A stretch of DNA of 13,688 nt from positions 1-13,688 of the forward strand of contig PKSW01000429.1 in the NCBI GenBank assembly GCA_002869465.1, read 5' to 3'. Numbering within the stretch: position 1 is the first letter of the stretch; every line of letters begins with the position of its first letter. Of the stretch, positions 7,528 to 13,688 are shown in pieces. The position numbers and the translations under genes are program-made. The DNA is from Marinilabiliales bacterium (GTDB lineage: Bacteria; Bacteroidota; Bacteroidia; Bacteroidales; F082). The notes beneath the pieces were generated by a model, which was given only the letters and a program-made list of their open reading frames with translations, did no database searches and was not told the origin of the DNA.

Positions 7528-7767
7528 ATGAGAAAGAAAGTATTAGCATTAAGTTTAAGCATATTATTTTTTGGAGGAATCACCACTTCCACTTTGGCTA
7601 TGGTCACTGAATCCACCAACACAATTGTTCGTGTTGACAATGACAAAGATAAGGACAAGAAGTCTAAAAAGTCAAAAGAAGATTGTAAAAGCGCTAAATC
7701 ATGTTGTGATTACAAGAAAAGTGATAAGTCATGCGATGACAAGGACAAAGGAAAAGACGACAAGTAA
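7528..7767 (+). CDS. Small secreted Lys/Asp/Cys-rich protein, unknown function
   Basis: This 79-residue protein has a classic signal peptide (MRKK, hydrophobic core, TLA at 22-24 then Met25), leaving a mature chain of about 55 residues. Residues 37-79 are almost entirely Lys, Asp and Ser with four Cys at 53, 59, 60 and 69 (EDC, SCCDY, KSCDD). The mature part is low-complexity, highly charged and probably disordered or metal-binding. I do not recognise a named family. It is real by start signal, promoter-like element, signal peptide and its own terminator. It is divergent from the two-component operon and shares its putative operator, so it is the likeliest direct target of that system. An envelope metal or stress buffer, or a feedback partner for the kinase, are guesses. 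Confidence 0.85.
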   Translation: MRKKVLALSLSILFFGGITTSTLAMVTESTNTIVRVDNDKDKDKKSKKSKEDCKSAKSCCDYKKSDKSCDDKDKGKDDK

Positions 7768-7795
7768 TAACTTTTTCATTAATTAATTTGGTTTG

Positions 7796-7831
7796 GCCCT
7801 CTCAATGTAAATTGAGGGGGCTTTTTGTTTT
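7796..7831 (+). terminator. Rho-independent terminator of the small gene
   Basis: An 11-bp stem (GCCCTCTCAAT, 7796-7806, with ATTGAGGGGGC, 7811-7821) has one G-U pair and a GTAA loop, followed by TTTTTGTTTT. On the opposite strand the stem is not followed by a T-run, so it should not end the convergent amylase transcript efficiently. Confidence 0.88.
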
Positions 7832-7836
7832 AACCC

Positions 7837-10620
7837 TTATTGAATGATCAACTTTTCTATTATTGATTGGCTGCCCGACTCAACCCTGACAAAATAAATG
7901 CCTTTTTTCAAGCTTTTAACATCGGCAGTAATTTGATTTAAACCATTGCTCAGTTGTACGTTTTTTAATTCTTTTACTTTCTTACCTATCATATCATAAA
8001 AATAGATGTCAGCATCCGACAGTTGACGATCATTTTCAATGATGACATACAATTGTGTCTTTGCGGGATTTGGATTCAAGCCCAATTTTATAAATTGATT
8101 ATCAATTATATGCTCTTCAACATCTACAAATGCTGGAGTCGTCAATTTCTTATTTGTGTACAATCTGTATTCACCAGCTTGCAGCATGATTTTTTCATTT
8201 AAATCGCTTACTTCAAGGGAATCACCGGTCCAGTAATCATACCAGGTTCCGGTAAAGTAGAAGTCGGGATCAATTTCTGCCGGGCCTATATGAAAGTTAC
8301 CAAGCACCACTACTGACATTTCAGGGCTAGTCAGTTTAATTTTTTTCATGGCCCAACGCACATCCAACTCAAAATCTGTCGTTTCGAAAACATCCAGGCT
8401 TTTCTTCAGGTCTATCAATGAAGTGTATGTATACATTAAATTACGGCGGTTCCAATCTTCAAGATAGTACCATCTTGGTGGCTTTTCGCCTACCCGTCCA
8501 TTAAAATCTATTGACACATCATATCCTCTTTCACCAAATTCCCAGAACAATTTAGGTCCCGGAACTGTAAAAAAGAAATTTGCCGCCAATTCTTGTCTCT
8601 TTAGTCCCGTAATTGTATCTTTAATATCGTATTCACCATTGGAATTCCCAAAAGTTTCATTTTTAAACATGAGCCTTTGTTCGTCATGACTTTCCATGTA
8701 TCCCACCAGGTTGGGTTCGTTCCAATTGCGTTTTTGATAGGAAATCCCAGAGAAGTCTGATTTGCCGTTTTCATTGTAACCCATCGTTCCTTCATTATAA
8801 CTTGAATTCAGATTTCCCCATAAAAGAATTCCATAATCTGCTAATTCCTTTTCCTCCGTATTTACTGCCAAATGCTCAAAACTTACAAAAGCATCCGGAT
8901 TCCGTTCCCAAATCTCGTCTGTCATACGTTTTAATAACCTTACGCGATCGGCATCGTAATTACTACCCCATGGATCCTCCGATCCATGAATGGTATTGCT
9001 AAACCCCTTTGTAAAATCAAACCTGAATCCATCCACTTTGTATTCACTCATCCAATAGCTGTTAATGCTATCAACCAATGCTTGTGTTTGAGGACTTTCA
9101 TGGTTAAAATCATAACCCCAATGCGCATCAGGGTTTAAAAAATTATGTTCCTGGTTAAACCATGGATTATTTTCTGCCGGCTGGTTATTCTCACTATCCC
9201 AGTACATCATTACAAACGGACATGATCCGTAAGCATGATTCAATACCAGGTCAATAAATACTGCTATGCCATTTTCATGACAGGCATCAATGAATGCTTT
9301 AAAATCATTTCTCGGACCGTAATATTTATCAGGTGCGAAGTAATAATTCGGATTATAACCCCAGCTTGAATTTCCTTCAAATTCATTGGTTGGCATCAGT
9401 TCAATAGCATTTACACCCAGACGTAGCAGGTAATCAAGGGTGTCCTTCAATGTTTTGAAATCATGTGCAGCTGTAAAATCCCTGACCAGCAATTCATAAA
9501 TTACGAGATCTGTTTTTTCGGGAGGTGTAAAGTCCTCCACCTGCCACTCGTATGCAGGTTGTGCTGTTTGCAAAACACTGGCAATCAACTCTGTTTTATC
9601 GTAGGGGTATACAGGTAAATTCGGATAAGTTGCTGAGCTTATATACTGATCATTCCATGGATCACTCACCTGCTCGCAATACATATCACCCACCCGTATT
9701 TCTCCATCAATCAAATACTGGAAAACATATTGTTGCTGAGGTGTTAGTCCTGATATTTCAACCCAATACCTGGCACCGTCTGGGGTTCTTTTCATATACA
9801 CTTCATCTGATAGTTCCCAATTGCAATAATCTCCCCATGCAAATACATATTCCTTTTCAGGAGCATATAAACACAATACAACTGTCGAATTATCCATATA
9901 ATTCACCCCGTCTTTTATCCCACTTGGTAATTCCTCTACTGTCACTTCCCTTCTCGCAAAATATACAAATTGGTCAGTAACGCTTGCAGATTCACTTTTT
10001 GCTATTGCGGTTACTTCTTTCATTCCATAATCGGTTACAGGTATATCGTAAGAGAAGGAAGAGCCCGTATCAGCAAAAATCAATTGATCTTCAAGATACA
10101 GAAATGTAGAGTCAGCCATATTGATGCTCCATTCAACATGTACTATATCATTTAGTTGAACAATAACCGGACTTATCTCAGGTAAAGTAATAATCACAGC
10201 TATTTCGGGTTCATAAACATCGTAAAAAATATCAGGTGACGTTTGCAATTGCGAATCAGAACTTCTGAAAACAAATGACATTTCTGTGATGCTTGATGTT
10301 TGATCAACGCTGTAGAATTCGCGGATAGATGGTGTTATTTCCAATTTGTATAAATCAGCTTCAATATTTGTCAATCGAGGTTGTGAACTGTTTACGTTCC
10401 AATTTCCGATCACATTTTGCCATTGCTCGCCATTAACGGTTACCCCGGTGTGTGCATATATACTTCCCGTGTATGATTCAAGCGCTGTTCCGATCGCGTT
10501 AAAATAAACTGTGGCTGGTTCGTCGGCTGTTGGGAATGGTGGGTCAATTGTTATTATCTGTGCACTAGCCATAAAGCCTGATGCAAATAATGAAATGATT
10601 AAGAGAATTCTACGGTTCAT
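7837..10620 (-). CDS. Secreted GH13 alpha-amylase-family glycoside hydrolase with T9SS sorting domain
   Basis: This is a 927-residue retaining alpha-glucan hydrolase. The order is: signal peptide 1-20 (ending MASAQ); two N-terminal beta-rich domains (about 21-136 and 137-228, not firmly recognised); an isoamylase/CBM48-like domain (about 235-340); the GH13 barrel (about 370-760); a C-terminal beta domain; and a T9SS type A sorting domain (about 848-927, LNPNPAKTQLYV to EKLIIQ). Conserved GH13 regions are complete: FIDLVLNH (457-462), nucleophile Asp535 in GFRFDFTK, acid/base Glu582 in SFEH and Asp646 in ESHDE. It should act on starch- or glycogen-like glucan outside the cell; the exact linkage and GH13 subfamily cannot be told. 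The frame can be extended to a TTG at 10644, but that codon lies inside the promoter element, so ATG 10620 is chosen. Upstream lies a glucan-binding protein gene behind its own terminator. Confidence 0.93.
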   Translation of the reverse strand: MNRRILLIISLFASGFMASAQIITIDPPFPTADEPATVYFNAIGTALESYTGSIYAHTGVTVNGEQWQNVIGNWNVNSSQPRLTNIEADLYKLEITPSIREFYSVDQTSSITEMSFVFRSSDSQLQTSPDIFYDVYEPEIAVIITLPEISPVIVQLNDIVHVEWSINMADSTFLYLEDQLIFADTGSSFSYDIPVTDYGMKEVTAIAKSESASVTDQFVYFARREVTVEELPSGIKDGVNYMDNSTVVLCLYAPEKEYVFAWGDYCNWELSDEVYMKRTPDGARYWVEISGLTPQQQYVFQYLIDGEIRVGDMYCEQVSDPWNDQYISSATYPNLPVYPYDKTELIASVLQTAQPAYEWQVEDFTPPEKTDLVIYELLVRDFTAAHDFKTLKDTLDYLLRLGVNAIELMPTNEFEGNSSWGYNPNYYFAPDKYYGPRNDFKAFIDACHENGIAVFIDLVLNHAYGSCPFVMMYWDSENNQPAENNPWFNQEHNFLNPDAHWGYDFNHESPQTQALVDSINSYWMSEYKVDGFRFDFTKGFSNTIHGSEDPWGSNYDADRVRLLKRMTDEIWERNPDAFVSFEHLAVNTEEKELADYGILLWGNLNSSYNEGTMGYNENGKSDFSGISYQKRNWNEPNLVGYMESHDEQRLMFKNETFGNSNGEYDIKDTITGLKRQELAANFFFTVPGPKLFWEFGERGYDVSIDFNGRVGEKPPRWYYLEDWNRRNLMYTYTSLIDLKKSLDVFETTDFELDVRWAMKKIKLTSPEMSVVVLGNFHIGPAEIDPDFYFTGTWYDYWTGDSLEVSDLNEKIMLQAGEYRLYTNKKLTTPAFVDVEEHIIDNQFIKLGLNPNPAKTQLYVIIENDRQLSDADIYFYDMIGKKVKELKNVQLSNGLNQITADVKSLKKGIYFVRVESGSQSIIEKLIIQ

Positions 10621-10641
10621 ATTAATTTTAATTTGGTTTTG

Positions 10642-10649
10642 CAAAATTA
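10642..10649 (-). promoter_or_regulatory. -7 element of the amylase promoter
   Basis: Read on the minus strand, TAATTTTG matches TAnnTTTG exactly, 21 bp before the ATG at 10620. About 18 bp further upstream is the T-run of the preceding terminator, which falls where the -33 element is expected. Confidence 0.6.
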
Positions 10650-10667
10650 GTTTAAAAGGTATTACGT

Positions 10668-10698
10668 AAAAAAAAACTGCCCCGTCTGGGGCAGTTTT
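10668..10698 (-). terminator. Rho-independent terminator after the glycan-binding protein gene
   Basis: On the minus strand, the stem AAAACTGCCCC / GGGGCAGTTTT with loop AGAC ends in a run of nine T counted from the stem's last pairs (10676 down to 10668). It lies 23 bp after the stop at 10722 and makes readthrough into the amylase gene unlikely. Confidence 0.93.
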
Positions 10699-10721
10699 AA
10701 GTATTATTAAGAAATTAAATA

Positions 10722-13688
10722 CTACTGAACAATAAGCTTCTTAACAGCACGCTTGCCATCTTGTCCTATGATGTTTACGAAGTAAATACCATGCGTCAGG
10801 TTGCTCATATTGAACTGAACCAAATTGCTACCTCTAAAGTTATCATTTATCTGGGTAATTACTCTTCCCTGGATATCAGTTACCAGTACCTGTACTTCAC
10901 CATTAAATGTTTCACCAACTGCCCTTAAATTCACATTACCGGTTGTTGGATTCGGGAATAATTCGATATCAGCATTGTACAATACATTTTCATTTATAGA
11001 GTTTGCAAAGAAGAATGGTCCACCGGCTAATTGCAAGTCACCTAAATCAGCGGTATTACTCCAGTTACTTCCGGTTCCATACCATACTGTTTGGTAATCA
11101 CGACCAACATTATTGTCGCTATCATTGTTACCAAGGCTCCATCCCATTACGCGACCTCTGCCGGGTGCAAAATCAAAATTGTCCCAGCCTAAACGTAATT
11201 CAACATTATAACCACCAGTCACTTCTTTATAGATAGCATAAAAATTGGTTATCGGAACACCATCTGCTTTTGCCCAAAGGGTATCTTCAGGATTGGCATC
11301 AACAATCAGTTGCGTATCGAAGTCAGCGTCATAAGCACCATCCTTATCGTTGTTTCCGTCAATGTACATTTCAACCGCATCATTATCCCACGGGTTTCCT
11401 GTAAATTCAACCACAGCATCAACTACTTTGACTCCTATATACAGGTTAAATTCATCCCATTTAAGTCCATAGGTAACCGTGTTGTTAACAGGACCTGTAC
11501 CAGCTACTAATATATCACTTCCATAATCCAGGCTGTATTCAGATAAGTCACCATCAATAGTCGGCGCTGTTTCTGTATACTGGGCCATGGCTATCCCCTC
11601 ATCGGGAACAACTTCGTCTGCGCTAAAGTTATATTCACCGCTAATACAATCAAATGACACCCTGTATTTATCGGCAGTAGCCGGAATCATAGCTCCGCCA
11701 ATAGCAGCCGTTCCGGTTGGGAAGGCATCTGAGCCCCACTCCACAGTTGACTGCATATCTTTTCTGAATACCACATCCTGTGCATTGAAAAGTTCATATG
11801 TACCTACATAGTAAGTAGGCATCTCCGTTGGATTCCTAAGTATGACATCGCCAATTGTTGCACTGTAAAGACTGATACATCCACATGATAGAACGCCAAA
11901 GTTGAGATCACCGAAGGAAGAAGTATTTTCTTCATTTTCCAATCCGCCATTCCATCCTAATGTATATCCTGCATCATCACCATCAACATCAGTTACAAAC
12001 AAATCGAATCCGATTTGAGATCCTTCTAAAGGCGTAACACCCAATTTATCTAGAGGAATACCAACTTCAGCAGTATAACCAACGCCTATTTGCAAACTCA
12101 TACCAAATAAGATATCCTCTGCCACCAAGCCTTCTGGTCCTTCAATAATTGTAATACCAGCAGCACCAAATGTAGCATGCAAATCGAAGTCATCATATGC
12201 GCCACCTGATTTATTACCGTCAATAAATAACTGTCCGCCATCACCCACGTTTGGAAAAGCATCTAGTACATCTACTCCTACATATAAATATGCTCCTTCT
12301 TTGGAATCTAAGTTTTTGTAGGTTACGCCAAAGTTTACAGTGTTTAGATCGCCTGTTTCGGGAACAGTGCCATCAATCACTCTTGACACGTTTTGGTCAA
12401 TACTCCAGTCAGCTTCATTTAAGTTGCCATCAACTGTCATATCAAATACTTTAGGAGCAATTACCGCATTACCTAAACGCTCAAAACAATAGTCGCCTGA
12501 TAAACAGTTAAATGTAATATTATATTTACCGCCTGATACACTAATTAATTTGGTTACATCATGCTCACCTTGCTGGCAAAGTGTAGTTCCGCCCCAGATA
12601 TTATCATTGCCTATCGGTTGTCCATCAACCACTTTGAAGAATAAAGTTGTTGCTGAAGTAAAATTATAAGCTAATGTGAATTCATTAGGTGAATCAGGAA
12701 CACGGGCCATATAGGTTGGAAATCCGCTTGCTTCCCACTCATTGAAATCGCCAATAATTGACATCTCAGGACAAGCAGTTGCATTTGGTGAAAATGTGTA
12801 TGCTTTGGTTGAATAATCGAATGTTACATCATAAGTTCCAGCAGCAACAGGAATATTAGCACCATTGTCATCGCCCGTTCCATTTGGAAAATCTGCCGAT
12901 CCCCAGTTTGCACTCCAATCCTTGTTTTCACGGAATTTTGATTCAGCTGTTTCAAACCAGTCACGTGTAAGCGTAAACATGTTAGGATTCATCGGATCCC
13001 TTTTCATCATCACATCACCATTCCAATCGTTAAAGGCACCGATCATACTAATAGGACCAGGAACATTTGTAAATGTATATTCACCGGTAGCGCAGTTAAA
13101 TGTAATATAGTAATCGGTTGAGATACCTGTTTCATCCAAAGGTACTGGAATGTTAGCGCCATCAAGGACGGCTGTTCCACTTGGGAAATCAGCAGCGCCC
13201 CAGTTTGTGCCCCAATCTGCATTTGCACGGAATTTCATTTCAACCAATCCATCGGGAGGATCGCTGGTATCCATGCCTTCATTAAGGTTTAAAACGGCAG
13301 TCCACATATCCGGATCGGTAGCATCTCTCATCATCCAGAAATCACCAGCCCAATCATTAAATTCGCCGATCAGCGATACCATACCACAAGTTGATGTAAA
13401 TGTATAAGCGCCAGTCGCACAATTAAATTCCACTTTATAATTACCAACTGGAACAGGAATATTTGCTCCATCAAGAACGGCTGTTCCAGCTGGGAAATCA
13501 GCACTTCCCCAGTTAACGGCCCAGTCAGCGTCTTGACGGAATTTTAATTCAATTATACCATCGGGAGGATCGCTTGTATCATCTCCATCAGTTAAATAAA
13601 TATATCCAGTCCACATATCCGGATTCATTTCGTCTCTTGTCATAGAAAGATCATCTGACCAACCGTTGAACTCACCAATCATACTCAC
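10722..13688 (-). CDS. Multi-modular secreted glycan-binding protein (SusE/F-like repeats, two CBM9-like domains, T9SS tail), 5' end missing
   Basis: The last 988 residues are visible. The frame is open at the window edge, where it enters mid-repeat (VSMIGEFNGW), so the GTG there is not a start. Residues 1-405 hold four modules of about 100 residues with the pattern IGEFNxW, KFRxxxDWxxNWG, DFPxGTA, GANIPV and FNCxxGxYTF. These look like the starch-binding modules of SusE/SusF outer-membrane proteins. Residues about 412-598 and 705-890 are CBM9-like domains (VDGNLNEADW / IDGDLSEYSL starts; LFIDGNKSGGAYDD and MYIDGNNDKDGAYD cores). A degenerate fifth module (about 601-690) lies between them. 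A T9SS type A sorting domain (about 905-988, LFPNPTTGNVNL to KKLIVQ) ends the protein. It should be exported and held at the cell surface, binding alpha-glucan for the amylase encoded next. No catalytic domain is seen in the visible part. Confidence 0.9.
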   Translation of the reverse strand: MSMIGEFNGWSDDLSMTRDEMNPDMWTGYIYLTDGDDTSDPPDGIIELKFRQDADWAVNWGSADFPAGTAVLDGANIPVPVGNYKVEFNCATGAYTFTSTCGMVSLIGEFNDWAGDFWMMRDATDPDMWTAVLNLNEGMDTSDPPDGLVEMKFRANADWGTNWGAADFPSGTAVLDGANIPVPLDETGISTDYYITFNCATGEYTFTNVPGPISMIGAFNDWNGDVMMKRDPMNPNMFTLTRDWFETAESKFRENKDWSANWGSADFPNGTGDDNGANIPVAAGTYDVTFDYSTKAYTFSPNATACPEMSIIGDFNEWEASGFPTYMARVPDSPNEFTLAYNFTSATTLFFKVVDGQPIGNDNIWGGTTLCQQGEHDVTKLISVSGGKYNITFNCLSGDYCFERLGNAVIAPKVFDMTVDGNLNEADWSIDQNVSRVIDGTVPETGDLNTVNFGVTYKNLDSKEGAYLYVGVDVLDAFPNVGDGGQLFIDGNKSGGAYDDFDLHATFGAAGITIIEGPEGLVAEDILFGMSLQIGVGYTAEVGIPLDKLGVTPLEGSQIGFDLFVTDVDGDDAGYTLGWNGGLENEENTSSFGDLNFGVLSCGCISLYSATIGDVILRNPTEMPTYYVGTYELFNAQDVVFRKDMQSTVEWGSDAFPTGTAAIGGAMIPATADKYRVSFDCISGEYNFSADEVVPDEGIAMAQYTETAPTIDGDLSEYSLDYGSDILVAGTGPVNNTVTYGLKWDEFNLYIGVKVVDAVVEFTGNPWDNDAVEMYIDGNNDKDGAYDADFDTQLIVDANPEDTLWAKADGVPITNFYAIYKEVTGGYNVELRLGWDNFDFAPGRGRVMGWSLGNNDSDNNVGRDYQTVWYGTGSNWSNTADLGDLQLAGGPFFFANSINENVLYNADIELFPNPTTGNVNLRAVGETFNGEVQVLVTDIQGRVITQINDNFRGSNLVQFNMSNLTHGIYFVNIIGQDGKRAVKKLIVQ
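11619..11888 (-). repeat. Degenerate fifth SusE/F-like module between the two CBM9-like domains
   Basis: Residues about 601-690 keep VVFRKDMQSTVEWGSDAFPTG, AMIPA and VSFDCISGEYNFS, which match the second half of the upstream modules. The first half (ISLYSATIGDVILRN) has lost the IGEFNxW motif. Confidence 0.75.
12474..13688 (-). repeat. Four tandem SusE/F-like module repeats within the binding protein
   Basis: Modules begin near 13688, 13382, 13055 and 12770, with spacings of about 103, 109 and 96 codons. Modules 1 and 2 are alike at DNA level: CCATCGGGAGGATCGCT is identical at 13558-13574 and 13249-13265, and GTCCACATATCCGGAT at 13609-13624 and 13300-13315, each exactly 309 bp apart. Both share an Asp-rich TSDPPDG insertion absent from modules 3 and 4. 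Module 4 is the most diverged (WGGTTLCQQG in place of the NWG..DFP stretch). Confidence 0.85.

Noticed and set aside
7571..7786. 71-codon frame overlapping the small secreted-protein gene
   Set aside because: It is out of frame with the gene that has the ribosome-binding site, promoter element and signal peptide, and its product resembles nothing.
9552..9980. 142-codon open frame on the plus strand, opposite the amylase gene
   Set aside because: It is antisense to a strongly supported GH13 gene, has no signal or recognisable domain, and reads as a compositional shadow.
13686..13688. GTG at the window edge as start of the glycan-binding protein
   Set aside because: It aligns with the internal Val of the repeat motif VSLIGEF, and a secreted T9SS protein needs a signal peptide, so the gene continues beyond the window.

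Overview
The window is AT-rich chromosomal DNA from a member of the Bacteroidota, probably a free-living, polysaccharide-degrading Bacteroidales-type organism. Four things point there: two large secreted proteins ending in type IX secretion system (T9SS) type A sorting domains, a TonB-dependent receptor with an N-terminal carboxypeptidase-regulatory-like domain, promoters resembling the Bacteroidetes TAnnTTTG -7 element, and AT-rich leaders with mostly weak Shine-Dalgarno sites. No RNA gene, mobile element or CRISPR array was seen.

Layout, left half. The 3' end of a toast-rack/LiaF-like envelope protein gene (+) is closed by a clear terminator. A TonB-dependent receptor and a lipoprotein form of oligopeptidase B follow (+, 20 bp apart, probably one operon). 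Convergent to these, with only 2 bp between stop codons, is a two-component operon on the minus strand: an OmpR-family response regulator and, upstream of it, a sensor histidine kinase. The kinase reading frame is cut by one in-frame TAA that separates its first transmembrane helix from the rest.

Layout, middle. The kinase gene is divergent from a small gene (+) for a secreted Lys/Asp/Cys-rich protein of 79 aa. The shared intergenic region carries four TTAACA direct repeats spaced 11, 10 and 11 bp, the architecture expected for an OmpR-family regulator, flanked by a candidate promoter on each side. The kinase, regulator, operator array and small secreted protein together are the best candidate here for an undescribed regulatory system.

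Layout, right half. Two minus-strand genes make a secreted alpha-glucan module. The upstream one (5' end outside the window) is a glycan-binding protein built from SusE/SusF-like repeats, two CBM9-like domains and a T9SS tail. The downstream one is a GH13 alpha-amylase-family enzyme with all catalytic residues and a T9SS tail. A strong terminator and a new promoter separate them, so they are probably separate transcripts. I infer that the binding protein holds starch- or glycogen-like glucan at the cell surface while the enzyme cleaves it.
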